From contig NZ_KB913034.1 in the NCBI RefSeq assembly GCF_000384195.1, positions 396,745-460,744 of the forward strand: a DNA stretch of 64,000 bases. The letters run 5' to 3'. Shown piece after piece: positions 51,571 through 60,372 of the stretch. Numbering within the stretch: position 1 is the stretch's first letter; every line of letters starts with the position of its first letter. This stretch comes from Allobaculum stercoricanis DSM 13633 (GTDB lineage: Bacteria > Bacillota_I > Bacilli_A > Erysipelotrichales > Erysipelotrichaceae). The translations under genes were made by a program, and so were the position numbers. Below the pieces are notes generated by a model. It saw only the letters and a list, made by a program, of their open reading frames with translations. It had not been told where the DNA came from and did not search any database.

Positions 51571-52426
51571 AAATAATGAGTTCGTACATACGCTTAGACA
51601 ATATACGATATTGGTCGTAGGCAGTACATTGTTCTCCATGGGGGTCACATTTTTCGTTGTTCCTTGGCAATTGAATACCGGAGGATTGATTGGGATTGCC
51701 CAAATCATTTCCTATACGCTTATAGATGGCGCTTCATTATCTGGGGTAATCAACGTACTATTTAATATCCCACTCTTCATTTTGGCATGGCGCAGTTTAT
51801 CGAAAAATTTCGTGTTTAAGACTTTATTATCGCTTGGGATTCAATCGGCTTTGCTTTCGCTATTGCCGGTGCCTAAGACACCAATTTTAAATGATGAACT
51901 ATCTTGCGTGATTATCGGTGCTGTCATTGCTGGAGTCGGGATTGGCTTATGCTTACAAGCAGCCGGTAGTGCGGGTGGTTTAGATATTTTAGGAATGTAT
52001 TTTAGCTACACGAAACCAGGCTTTTCTGTAGGTAAAATTTCTTATATCGTGAATGTGTTTGTTGAAATTGCCGCAGTCTTTATGTTTGGTTTGCCAAACG
52101 CTTTGTATTCTACTTTGTTTTTAGTGATCACCTATTTCATTTCAGATAAGGTTCACTTACAAAACATTGTGATGTATGGTTTGATTGTGACTTCAAAAAA
52201 AGAAGTAAAAGAACATATTCTTCATGATTTACATCGTGGTGTTACGGCATGGCAAGGCTATGGAGCGTACACCAACAGTGGTAAAGAAATTTTGTTTTGT
52301 GTCATGAACAGTTATGAAGTAAAAGCAGTGAAACGAATCGTGAGAACATATGATCCGCAAGCATATTTCATCGTAAGTAAGGGAAGAGCAGAGTTAGGAA
52401 ATTTCGAACGTCGTTTAATGGAATAA
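51563..52426 (+). CDS. YitT family membrane protein (DUF2179 C-terminus)
   Basis: Protein of 287 aa with about six membrane helices, the YitT sequence NTGGLIGIAQIISY near residue 40 and GSAGGLDILGMYFSY near 140. A C-terminal cytoplasmic DUF2179 domain (HRGVTAWQGYGAYTNSGKE ... DPQAYFIVS) is present. The function of this common Bacillota family is not known. AGGAGGA precedes ATG, inside the rsmF end. A terminator follows. Confidence 0.92.
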   Translation: MNKNNEFVHTLRQYTILVVGSTLFSMGVTFFVVPWQLNTGGLIGIAQIISYTLIDGASLSGVINVLFNIPLFILAWRSLSKNFVFKTLLSLGIQSALLSLLPVPKTPILNDELSCVIIGAVIAGVGIGLCLQAAGSAGGLDILGMYFSYTKPGFSVGKISYIVNVFVEIAAVFMFGLPNALYSTLFLVITYFISDKVHLQNIVMYGLIVTSKKEVKEHILHDLHRGVTAWQGYGAYTNSGKEILFCVMNSYEVKAVKRIVRTYDPQAYFIVSKGRAELGNFERRLME

Positions 52427-52437
52427 AATAAATCTTG

Positions 52438-52472
52438 AGCTTGTGAACATTCATTTGTTGACAAGCTTTTTT
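52438..52472 (+). terminator. rsmF-yitT operon terminator
   Basis: AGCTTGT (52438-52444) pairs with ACAAGCT (52461-52467), then TTTTT. Confidence 0.8.
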
Positions 52473-52803
52473 AGTGTTTAAAACGCATGGTGTGCATAAA
52501 AAGTGCGGAAAAAGAAAACGCTATTTTGACTTAATTGCATCGAGTTGCGATAAAACAGATCAAAAAGTACAAACTTAACGAAATTGGAATAATGAATATT
52601 AATCAAACAATAACAAATACAAATCGGATAAATATGAAATCTATCTTAAATTGTATTTGTATCTACATAAAAATCTGGATACTAGAGTGTTTTGATGAAA
52701 TTAGGGAGATGATTCAAAATTCTAAAAATAATTAGGCATTCTATGATTCATCAAACTTGCAAGAGTCTATAATGATGATGTCGGGAAATAAAGGAGGGGA
52801 AGT
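52473..52803. other. clpB upstream region, no gene; weak promoter
   Basis: Contains TATAAT at 52768-52773 with a poor -35 (GATTCA at 17-bp spacing), 30 nt before the clpB ATG. I looked for CIRCE (TTAGCACTC dyad) and CtsR (GGTCAAA direct repeat) sites and found neither, so the usual heat-shock control of clpB is not visible. Confidence 0.55.
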
Positions 52804-55377
52804 ATGGAATTTGATAAAATGTCTGAAAACCTTCAACGCATCATTGTCCAAGCGCTCAATGAAGCAAAATCTAAACAACATTCTAGCGTGGATACAATTG
52901 ATATCCTTGAAGCAATTTTCAAAGAAGATACCTTAAATGGTTTATTTGATCGACTCAACGTCGACAAGAAACAAGCTTTACAAATCATTGCGCAAGAAGA
53001 AGCCAATATTGTGAAGTCAAATTCAGCAAACCTGAATTTTAGTAATGAAGTTCAAAAGTCATTTGAAACTGCCGAAAAATGGGCAGCTGAGCATGATGAA
53101 ACTTATCTAAGTGTGGCAACATTATGGATTGCACTGATGTTCAATCAGTCTTATATTTCCCGAAAACTTGTTCAAATTTTTAATTTGAAAGAACAACAGT
53201 GCTACCAAGCAGAGCTTGAACGACGTGGCGGTCGCAAGATGGATTCACCGAATGCCGAAGATAACTTAGAAGCATTAAAGAAATACGGACGTGATTTAGT
53301 TGAAGAAGTTCGTTCAGGTAAAGTGGATCCAATTATCGGTCGTGATGATGAAATTCGGCGAATGATGCAAATTTTGTCTCGTAAAACGAAAAACAACCCA
53401 GTCTTAATTGGAGAACCAGGTGTAGGGAAAACAGCCGCAGTCGAAGGTTTGGCATGGCGAATCTTTAAAGATGATGTGCCAGAATCTTTAAAAGACAAAA
53501 AGCTAATTGAACTCGATATGGGTTCATTAATTGCCGGTGCCAAATACCGTGGTGAATTTGAAGAACGTCTAAAAGCAATTCTCGATGAAGTAAAACAATC
53601 CCAAGGCCAAATTATTTTATTTATTGATGAAATCCATAACCTTGTTGGAGCAGGAAAAACGGAAGGCTCAATGGATGCTGCAAACTTGCTAAAACCATTG
53701 TTGGCACGTGGTGAACTGCACATGATTGGGGCAACAACGTTTAATGAATATCGTAAATATATTGAAAAGGATGCGGCTTTAGAAAGACGTTTCCAACAAG
53801 TTCAAGTCAAAGAACCAAACGTTGAAGATACAATTTCTATTTTGCGTGGTTTAAAAGATCGTTTCGAATCATATCATGGCGTACATATTAGCGATGATTC
53901 ACTCGTTGCCGCAGCAACTTTGTCGGATCGTTATATTACCGATCGATTCTTACCAGATAAAGCGATCGACTTAGTCGATGAAGCTTGTGCAACATTAAAA
54001 GTTGAAATGGAATCGATGCCTCAAGAATTAGATGAACTACAACGTAAATTGATGTTACTTCAAATCGAAAAAACATCTTTGATGGATGAAGAAGATAAGA
54101 AAACATTAGAACGCCGTAGTGAAATCGAAGAAGAAATGGGGCTTTTACAAGAAAAACGGGATGAACTATATACCAAATGGGAAGATGAAAAACGGATTAT
54201 TGAAAAAGCCAAAGAAGACAAACAAGCTTTAGAAAAAGCAAAATTAGATTTGGAAACAGCGCAAAATGAAATGCGTTATGAAGATGCCGCAAAACTTCGC
54301 TATGGAACGATTCCAGAATTAGAAAAACGCATTGCCGAACATCAAGAAGGAAGTCTTGGCAATGAGGCTTTAATTCAAGAAACAGTGAATGAAGAAATGA
54401 TCGCTAAAATCGTTTCTCGTTGGACTGGAGTTGAAGTGAGTCGTCTCGTCGAATCTGAACGTAAAAAATTATTGAGTTTAAAAGACGAGATGGAAAAACG
54501 CGTGGTTGGTCAAGATCATGCGATCGATTTGGTTGTTGATGCCATCTTACGTTCAAAAGCCCAAATTCAAGATGAAAATAGACCAATTGGTTCGTTCTTA
54601 TTTTTAGGACCTACCGGTGTTGGTAAAACAGAAGTTGCTAAAACGTTAGCTCAACAGTTATTTGATGATGAACGTCATATCGTCCGAATTGATATGTCCG
54701 AATATATGGAGAAACACAGCGTCGCTCGTTTGATCGGAGCTCCTCCTGGATATGTAGGATATGATGAAGGTGGACAGTTAACAGAAGCAGTTCGTCGAAA
54801 TCCATATTCCATTGTATTATTCGATGAAGTTGAAAAAGCGCATCCTGATGTTTTTAACGTCTTGTTACAAATTTTGGATGATGGCCGAATCACAGATTCG
54901 AAAGGTGTCACAGTGGATTTCAAAAATACAATTATCATTTTGACATCTAATTTAGGTGCCCAATACGCATTTGAATACAATAAGCAACCACAAGTGCTTT
55001 ATGAAAAGTACATGGAAGAAGTAAAAAACCACTTCCGTCCAGAATTCATTAACCGTATTGATGAAATTGTTGTCTTTAATGCCTTAGATGAACAAGCCTT
55101 TGGCCAGATTGCCCATAAATTCATCCGCGAATTGGCTAAACGTCTTGAACAAAAAGATATTACGTTACATTTAAGCGATGTAGCATACGACAAAATCTCT
55201 CAAAATGGTGTAGACCCAGTCTTTGGGGCACGTCCAATGAAACGCTATATCCAGCGTAATCTTGAAACAGATATTGCCAAAAAGATGATTGAGGCAGGCA
55301 TTATGTCTGATGCGCATATCGAAGTGGATGTAAAAGATCAAAAATTTGATGTTGAAATTCACAAAAAAGAAGACTAA
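52804..55377 (+). CDS. clpB: ATP-dependent chaperone ClpB
   Basis: Hexameric disaggregase of 857 aa. N-terminal Clp repeat domain (1-145), first AAA+ module with GEPGVGKT and FIDEIHNL, and pore loop [12 protein letters not shown] long coiled-coil middle domain (about 400-520, [15 protein letters not shown]...) distinguishes ClpB from ClpC. The second AAA+ module has GPTGVGKTE and [10 protein letters not shown], and there is no IGF/L ClpP-docking tripeptide. It rescues aggregated proteins with DnaK. AAGGAGGGG precedes ATG. A classic terminator follows. Confidence 0.96.
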   Translation: MEFDKMSENLQRIIVQALNEAKSKQHSSVDTIDILEAIFKEDTLNGLFDRLNVDKKQALQIIAQEEANIVKSNSANLNFSNEVQKSFETAEKWAAEHDETYLSVATLWIALMFNQSYISRKLVQIFNLKEQQCYQAELERRGGRKMDSPNAEDNLEALKKYGRDLVEEVRSGKVDPIIGRDDEIRRMMQILSRKTKNNPVLIGEPGVGKTAAVEGLAWRIFKDDVPESLKDKKLIELDMGSLIAGAKYRGEFEERLKAILDEVKQSQGQIILFIDEIHNLVGAGKTEGSMDAANLLKPLLARGELHMIGATTFNEYRKYIEKDAALERRFQQVQVKEPNVEDTISILRGLKDRFESYHGVHISDDSLVAAATLSDRYITDRFLPDKAIDLVDEACATLKVEMESMPQELDELQRKLMLLQIEKTSLMDEEDKKTLERRSEIEEEMGLLQEKRDELYTKWEDEKRIIEKAKEDKQALEKAKLDLETAQNEMRYEDAAKLRYGTIPELEKRIAEHQEGSLGNEALIQETVNEEMIAKIVSRWTGVEVSRLVESERKKLLSLKDEMEKRVVGQDHAIDLVVDAILRSKAQIQDENRPIGSFLFLGPTGVGKTEVAKTLAQQLFDDERHIVRIDMSEYMEKHSVARLIGAPPGYVGYDEGGQLTEAVRRNPYSIVLFDEVEKAHPDVFNVLLQILDDGRITDSKGVTVDFKNTIIILTSNLGAQYAFEYNKQPQVLYEKYMEEVKNHFRPEFINRIDEIVVFNALDEQAFGQIAHKFIRELAKRLEQKDITLHLSDVAYDKISQNGVDPVFGARPMKRYIQRNLETDIAKKMIEAGIMSDAHIEVDVKDQKFDVEIHKKED

Positions 55378-55396
55378 AAATGAAGATATAAAACAT

Positions 55397-55430
55397 ACCA
55401 GGGATACCGATTTATCCCTGGTTTTTTTAG
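55397..55430 (+). terminator. clpB terminator
   Basis: ACCAGGGATA (55397-55406) pairs with TATCCCTGGT (55413-55422) plus a T-run. Confidence 0.93.
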
Positions 55431-55439
55431 AGGTGGATT

Positions 55440-56183
55440 ATGACATTAACTGATATTCTTAAAGAATCGAATAACATTGTATTTTTTGGTGGCGCAGGAG
55501 TTTCGACAGAAAGTAATATTCCAGATTTCCGTTCGCCAACAGGCTTATATGGAGAGAAAAAAGAGCACACTTATCCTTATCCGGCGGAAACGATGTTATC
55601 AAGAACATTCTTTGATCGTTATCCAAAACAATTTTACGAGTTTTATTTCAATGAAATGATTTATCTAAAAGCATTGCCCAATGATGCTCATAAAGCATTA
55701 GTCGAATTAGAGAACATGGGCAAACTCAAAGCGATCATTACCCAAAATATTGATGGTTTACATCAAAAAGCAGGATCCAAAACGGTTTATGAACTTCATG
55801 GTTCTGTTTTGAGAAACTATTGCCAGAAATGCGGGACATTTTATGATTTAGATCAAACGATTGCAAATCGTGATGAAGATGGGATTCCGCGTTGCCCAAA
55901 AGATGGGGCAGTGATTAAACCGGACGTCGTTTTATATGAAGAAGGATTAGACAATGATATTTTGTGGAATGCAGTTGAAGCGATTGCCCAAGCAGATTGT
56001 TTAATCGTTGGCGGGACAAGTTTAGTTGTTTATCCAGCAGCAGGCCTTATTGATTATTTTCGCGGACGCCATCTCGTTTTGATTAATCGCGATGAAACAA
56101 CAAAAGATCATATGGCGAATTTAGTGATTCATGATTCGATTGGAAAAGTTCTCAAAGAAGCAGTAGATCAAATCAAAGAATAA
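55440..56183 (+). CDS. cobB: NAD-dependent protein deacylase, Sir2/CobB family
   Basis: Sirtuin of 247 aa. NAD-binding GAGVSTESNIPDFRS, TQNIDGLHQKAG and the catalytic His in ELHGSV are intact. The zinc-binding module has CQKC as the first pair, but the second pair reads CPKDG where CxxC is usual, so one ligand is Asp or missing. KPDVVLYEE and VGGTSLVVYPA complete the fold. It removes acyl groups from protein lysines. AGAGGTGG precedes ATG; the terminator of clpB lies in the short gap, so it probably has its own promoter or depends on read-through. Confidence 0.94.
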   Translation: MTLTDILKESNNIVFFGGAGVSTESNIPDFRSPTGLYGEKKEHTYPYPAETMLSRTFFDRYPKQFYEFYFNEMIYLKALPNDAHKALVELENMGKLKAIITQNIDGLHQKAGSKTVYELHGSVLRNYCQKCGTFYDLDQTIANRDEDGIPRCPKDGAVIKPDVVLYEEGLDNDILWNAVEAIAQADCLIVGGTSLVVYPAAGLIDYFRGRHLVLINRDETTKDHMANLVIHDSIGKVLKEAVDQIKE

Positions 56184-56198
56184 GAAGTAGAGAAAAGA

Positions 56199-56228
56199 AA
56201 AGGCAGGGTCAAAGTTGATCCTGCCTTT
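56199..56228. terminator. bidirectional terminator between cobB and the XRE gene
   Basis: AAAGGCAGG (56199-56207) pairs with CCTGCCTTT (56220-56228); A- and T-flanks on both sides. It overlaps the XRE stop codon. Confidence 0.8.
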
Positions 56229-56589
56229 ATAGTGTCAATTGAATAATGTCTTGTGGTTGCTTTGAAACGGCCAATAAACGTTGACAAAGAATGCGAAGTG
56301 TTTCCTGGTCTTGAGGCGACAAAGATCGGTAGTCTTCGATCAATAATTGTTCGTCGACTGTCAAAATTAATGGTGCTTTATTTTCGTCGTCATCTAACCC
56401 GATTAAATAATAAAAAGAAACATCCAAATAATCTGCGATTTTATGGAGTTTATCATGAGGGATGTTGTGGATCATATTTGCTTCGTATTTTGAAATTGTC
56501 GTTGGTGAGACATCAATTGCTTGAGCGAGATCCACCATTGTTTTATTACGTTTTAATCGTGTTTCACGAATTCTCTGTCCGGTAGTCAT
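56227..56589 (-). CDS. XRE-family HTH regulator, apparently leaderless
   Basis: Protein of 120 aa. The N-terminal Cro/C1-type HTH (GQRIRETRLKRNKTMVDLAQAIDVSPTTISKYE...) continues to YLDVSFYYLIGLDDD. The C-terminal 45 residues are helical (LTVDEQLLIEDYRSLSPQDQETLRILCQRLL), typical of chromosomal XRE regulators with a small oligomerisation tail. There is no ribosome-binding site; a good -10 sits 9 nt before ATG, so the mRNA would begin at or within 3 nt of the start. The target genes are unknown. Confidence 0.9.
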   Translation of the reverse strand: MTTGQRIRETRLKRNKTMVDLAQAIDVSPTTISKYEANMIHNIPHDKLHKIADYLDVSFYYLIGLDDDENKAPLILTVDEQLLIEDYRSLSPQDQETLRILCQRLLAVSKQPQDIIQLTL

Positions 56590-56598
56590 AATACAGAT

Positions 56599-56627
56599 AT
56601 TATAACGAAAAGATGATGAAATGTAAG
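56599..56627 (-). promoter_or_regulatory. promoter giving a leaderless transcript
   Basis: On the minus strand CTTACA (56622-56627), 17-bp spacer, TATAAT (56599-56604). The ATG at 56589 is 9 nt downstream of the -10. Confidence 0.7.
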
Positions 56628-56711
56628 AAATGTTCTAGCAAATGTGAACGTTTCATGAACAAATTGTTTTGAAATTTCTTCTTGGGGGTAGGTCATGCGA
56701 AGAAAATACAA

Positions 56712-56752
56712 TAAAAAAACCAATCTGAAGTGAAGATCACTTACAGATTGGT
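56712..56752 (-). terminator. tRNA-Ser terminator
   Basis: On the minus strand AAACCAATCTG...CAGATTGG is followed by TTTTTTT; the stem also contains an inner AAGTGATCTTCACTT dyad. Confidence 0.9.
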
Positions 56753-56763
56753 TTGCTTTCAGA

Positions 56764-56853
56764 TGGCGGAGTCGCAGGGATTCGAACCCTGGGTAAGCTT
56801 TCGCCTACACAGCCTTTCCAAGACTGCACCTTAAACCGCTCGGACACGACTCC
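56764..56853 (-). tRNA. tRNA-Ser (GGA)
   Basis: On the minus strand GGAGTCG pairs with CGACTCC, followed by GCCA. The anticodon loop contains GGA; the long variable arm and GGTTCGAATCC T-loop are typical of class II tRNA-Ser. 90 nt including CCA. Confidence 0.95.
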
Positions 56854-57274
56854 ATCGATTCAGTGCTTATTTAGAATACAAAAAACAGCGGACTAAGTCA
56901 AATAGAAATTTAAAAAAATTTTGAGTTTTAATGTCTTCTGATTAGATCTATAAAAATGAGGTGGACAAGTAAAGAATTAAGAGGGAATGGAAAGATAAAA
57001 AGTGCATTGGATAGAGAAATCTTGAGTGCGAAAACAATAGATTAAGCTTCATTGTTGAAATTTAGATTAAAATAAGGGAAAATCATCAATCGTTAGTACT
57101 TAAACACACAACAGAATTTGTTTCTCTTGTTTGAGCAAACATGAATAAATCACTATTTTTTGATGACATGTTTCCTCTTGTTCATCGAGATGAATCAACT
57201 TAGGCAAAAAATACCAATTTGTGCTGAGATTAGGCATAATTAAAATAACTCAATGAAACATTCGATGAATTTAT
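56854..57274. other. intergenic region with no supported gene
   Basis: AT-rich. It carries the tRNA-Ser promoter region on the minus strand. No frame with a ribosome-binding site and no RNA gene recognised. Confidence 0.5.
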
Positions 57275-57310
57275 ATCATGTGAAATTAAGATGCCATAAT
57301 TTCACATGAT
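57275..57310. repeat. perfect 14-bp inverted repeat upstream of a membrane-protein gene
   Basis: ATCATGTGAAATTA (57275-57288) and TAATTTCACATGAT (57297-57310) with an 8-nt spacer; no T-run. It lies about 40 bp before a TATAAT (57349-57354) for the 57425 gene, so an operator is possible. Confidence 0.75.
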
Positions 57311-57424
57311 CATGCAGAATATTCCATTTTTTATCGGATTTCATTGCATATAATAAAGAAAGTTTCAAAAAACGAGAGTTAAACTTAAATGTTATTTTTA
57401 ACATAAAGCAGAGAGGTACTGAGA

Positions 57425-58714
57425 ATGTGGAAATATAAATGTCGAAGTCAGTTGTTATCTTTAATCCTGGCGTTTGTTGCGGGATTTGCGATGACTTTTT
57501 TCCTCAATTCCGATGAAATGTTCTTGGAAATGATGGAAGGAACTTTACCGAATGAAGTCATGTCCATTTTTGTTTCGAATCCCTGGATCATTGGTGTTTC
57601 GAGTGGAATTGGATTTATGGGTTTGTTGAATGTCTTTTTGCTTATCAGCTTGATCTCAGTTGCCAATACAGGCTTATTACTTATGTTTGCTTTAATTGCG
57701 ATCATGATGCCTGATTATGCAATTATGATTGGCGTTCTTGCGATTCCTGTGACACTTGTTTTGAATATTTATGGTTGGGTTTCTTTAAGAATGACGGAAA
57801 AGAAAAATCTCGCTAAAGCCAATATCAAAGGTGATGATGATATTGTGCGAGCTTTCTTAGAACATCATCAACTCGATCCGAAGTATGAAGCAATTGCCAA
57901 CGAAGCAAAAGCATCAGTGAAGAAAATTAACTTTGCTTTAGTCCTTGGTTTAATCGCTGAGTTCTGTGCATTATTCTTCTTCCAAAACTTAATTATTTCG
58001 ATGATCTTAGTCTTCTTCTGTGTAATGGGAATTCAATACTTACAAAGAATTCGCGCAGCAAGTTTGAATAACATTTCAGCAATTTTGATCAACGAATGTA
58101 ATCCAGAAGGATGCTTATCTGCATTGATTTATTTTGGAAAAAAAGGAAATCACTATAAATTAAAAAATAGAGCATTATGTGCGCAGTGCTTGATTTATCT
58201 AAATGAGCCTGAGCTTGCTCAACAAGTATTAATTGAGTTCCCTAAATCCAATGTCACTAATGTTATGGCATATGATTCTTTAATGGGTTATATCTACTAC
58301 ATGTTAAAAGATGAAGAAGGATTGAACCGAGTGAAAAACGAAATGGAATCCGTTCGTGCTGGTACAGGTTCCATGATGATGATGATCAAAACAGAAGAAC
58401 TCGGGGCAATTCAAAATAGAATTAGCTTGATGAAAGGTGATTTTAATACTTGTAAAAAGTATTATTTGAACTTATTGAAACGTTCTGTTTCTAACCTACA
58501 ACGATCTGATTGTTCCTACTACATTGCCTTGATTTCATTTGTTCAAGAAGACTACGTCGTGGCTAAAATGTATTTCGAAAAAGTATTACAAACAGGAAAT
58601 AAATTGTATTTTGTGAACAATGCGAAAAACTATTTATCTAAGATCGAAAACAGTCCACTTCTTGAACATCAACAAGAAGAAATGAATCAACCCATGAATA
58701 ACCAAATGTTTTAA
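57425..58714 (+). CDS. hypothetical multi-pass membrane protein with TPR-like C-terminus
   Basis: Not recognised as a named family. 429 aa. Four hydrophobic helices in the first 120 residues are followed by a cytoplasmic loop with DDIVRAFLEHHQLDPKYE and two more helices near 165-200. A helical C-terminal region (about 225-410) shows TPR-like spacing (ALCAQCLIYLNEPELAQQVLIEFP; YYIALISFVQEDYVVAKMYFEKVL). The tail is Gln/Asn/Met-rich. AGAGAGGTACTGAGA before ATG serves as ribosome-binding site. The layout suggests a membrane scaffold. Confidence 0.85.
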   Translation: MWKYKCRSQLLSLILAFVAGFAMTFFLNSDEMFLEMMEGTLPNEVMSIFVSNPWIIGVSSGIGFMGLLNVFLLISLISVANTGLLLMFALIAIMMPDYAIMIGVLAIPVTLVLNIYGWVSLRMTEKKNLAKANIKGDDDIVRAFLEHHQLDPKYEAIANEAKASVKKINFALVLGLIAEFCALFFFQNLIISMILVFFCVMGIQYLQRIRAASLNNISAILINECNPEGCLSALIYFGKKGNHYKLKNRALCAQCLIYLNEPELAQQVLIEFPKSNVTNVMAYDSLMGYIYYMLKDEEGLNRVKNEMESVRAGTGSMMMMIKTEELGAIQNRISLMKGDFNTCKKYYLNLLKRSVSNLQRSDCSYYIALISFVQEDYVVAKMYFEKVLQTGNKLYFVNNAKNYLSKIENSPLLEHQQEEMNQPMNNQMF

Positions 58715-58722
58715 TCCAATCC

Positions 58723-58760
58723 AAATCTCCTTGTCTAAATTTAGACTTGGAGATTTTTTT
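58723..58760 (+). terminator. intrinsic terminator
   Basis: AATCTCC..TGTCTAAATTTAGAC..GGAGATT stem followed by T7. Confidence 0.88.
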
Positions 58761-58963
58761 TACATCATCCACTATTTGTTTGAAAAGAGATAGACAATAG
58801 ACAAACATGCCATTGTGTACTCGATTCAATTGCTATAGAAGTGATGAAAAGAAAATCGGAATTGCTAATATAAAATTAGATGAAAAAAACAAAATAACGA
58901 TTAATAAAAACGAATATGCGCTATATAATAAAAGCAAGAAATATCTTCTAGGAGGTTTTGACA

Positions 58964-59350
58964 ATGACAAGCGAAAACAAAAAGAAGATTCACTACGTGT
59001 TTACAATTATGTTCGTTGCATGGGCGATACTCTTAGGACTCTTGTATATCGATTATGTCAAAAACAATCCGAATGTTTCAATTTTGTTTTATGTTCTTGG
59101 AATCGCAATGATCGTATTGGTTATTTTCGATATAATCCTCATAAGACGAAAACAAAAATTCAAGTTATCTTCAAAAGGATCGATGATCGGAAAAGTGATC
59201 ACCTTATGCATTTTGTTTACGACCTTTAATATTGGTTTAGCCTATACGCCTAATGATTCATTTGGTGTGAACTGGATTGGATATCTCGTTAAATTATATT
59301 TGATAGTGGGGATGTATTATCCGATTTATCGAGTATTCCATTTCTTTTAA
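58964..59350 (+). CDS. hypothetical four-helix membrane protein, 128 aa
   Basis: Not recognised. Four hydrophobic segments: about 11-27, 39-58, 74-93 and 106-125. Lys-rich loops lie between the second and third (RRKQKFKLSSKGS). ATG 58964 is 8 nt after AGGAGG. The preceding 58760-58960 stretch looks non-coding. No family or partner is evident; it converges on the next membrane-protein gene across a shared terminator. Confidence 0.75.
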   Translation: MTSENKKKIHYVFTIMFVAWAILLGLLYIDYVKNNPNVSILFYVLGIAMIVLVIFDIILIRRKQKFKLSSKGSMIGKVITLCILFTTFNIGLAYTPNDSFGVNWIGYLVKLYLIVGMYYPIYRVFHFF

Positions 59351-59455
59351 AACGAATTGGAATATTATGGTTCGTGATGAAGATTTGACAAAAGCTTAGA
59401 CATATCTTTGTGCATTGAAATCGATCAAATCAAGAGCGTTCAGTGATGAAAAGAA

Positions 59456-59520
59456 AAGGTTGGAACAAACTTTAAAGGATTTTAAGATTTTCTTTAATCC
59501 TCGTTGTTCCAACCTATTTT
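59456..59520. terminator. bidirectional terminator between convergent membrane-protein genes
   Basis: AGGTTGGAACAA (from 59457) pairs with TTGTTCCAACCT (to 59513) around an inner AGGATT/AATCCT stem. T-runs follow on the plus strand. Confidence 0.8.
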
Positions 59521-60105
59521 TTATTGATGGTTTGTTGGATATTGCGCAAATGTCAAAACAATAATGTTTAAACAAACGTAGCTGATTTCAGACATCAATG
59601 AGATAGATCCGCAAAATGCAATCCAAAGAATTCCACATAAAATCGCTAAGAGTTCAAAGAAAATGATTGTTTTGAACTTTCCATAAGAAAATGGGTTTGT
59701 ATATAATCGCAACCACAATCCACTCATAAAGATAGAAGAAATTGTACAAAGCAGAGAATGTAAGTCTAGTTGAGCAGAAGATGTTTTTTCTTGCCAAGGA
59801 ATCAAGACCCCAATACACATCAATACCCATCCACCAATCAAACCGATTTGATAACGTTTGGCATTAGGAAAGGAATATTTTTTGAACAAAAGATTAGATA
59901 GAAAAATGGAGTCAAAACTGATCAAAAGCGTGTAAGACAACATAAGAAAAAAATGATGATGGACATAACCTAGGCCTGTTAAATTGTCGACAAAAGGATC
60001 AACGACAAAACAAAGGTAAACAGAATATAGACAGATAAAGATGGAGACTGCTAAAAGAAGGGTCCATCTTTTTTTCGCGTTGCATTCTAAAACAGTGTTT
60101 TTCAT
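59521..60105 (-). CDS. hypothetical six-helix membrane protein, 194 aa
   Basis: Not recognised. Six hydrophobic helices are visible. The first extracellular loop has VDPFVDNLTGLGYVHHHFF, and the loop between helices 2 and 3 is basic (LFKKYSFPNAKRYQ). This resembles DUF998/frpC-like integral membrane families in topology only. GGAG 8 nt before ATG. Monocistronic. Confidence 0.78.
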   Translation of the reverse strand: MKNTVLECNAKKRWTLLLAVSIFICLYSVYLCFVVDPFVDNLTGLGYVHHHFFLMLSYTLLISFDSIFLSNLLFKKYSFPNAKRYQIGLIGGWVLMCIGVLIPWQEKTSSAQLDLHSLLCTISSIFMSGLWLRLYTNPFSYGKFKTIIFFELLAILCGILWIAFCGSISLMSEISYVCLNIIVLTFAQYPTNHQ

Positions 60106-60372
60106 TAGGTGATCTCCATCTTTCTTGGCTTATCAGCAAGTCTTTGGTTTTGAATCTTTTGATTTATACATCCAGTATTTCATTCTAATCTTTTTTATTT
60201 TGTTTTGCCTGATATTTAAGTTTGCATTGCATATCGAAGAGCAATGCAATTTAAAGAAAGACAAATTTTGAAAAACTTAAAAATAGAGAACAAACTCAAG
60301 AATCACAACTATAAAAGGATACGAGGGCATCCAAGGGTTGGATCATTCGATTCGATCGGCAAGTAAAAGGAT

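Noticed and set aside
52535..52735. 66-codon frame upstream of clpB
   Set aside because: Starts at TTG without a ribosome-binding site, low-complexity Ile/Asn-rich composition, and overlaps the clpB promoter area.
58807..59229. 140-codon plus-strand frame overlapping the 128-aa membrane protein
   Set aside because: The overlapping frame starting at 58964 has AGGAGG and clear membrane helices; this one is Arg/Lys/Asn-rich noise without a start signal.
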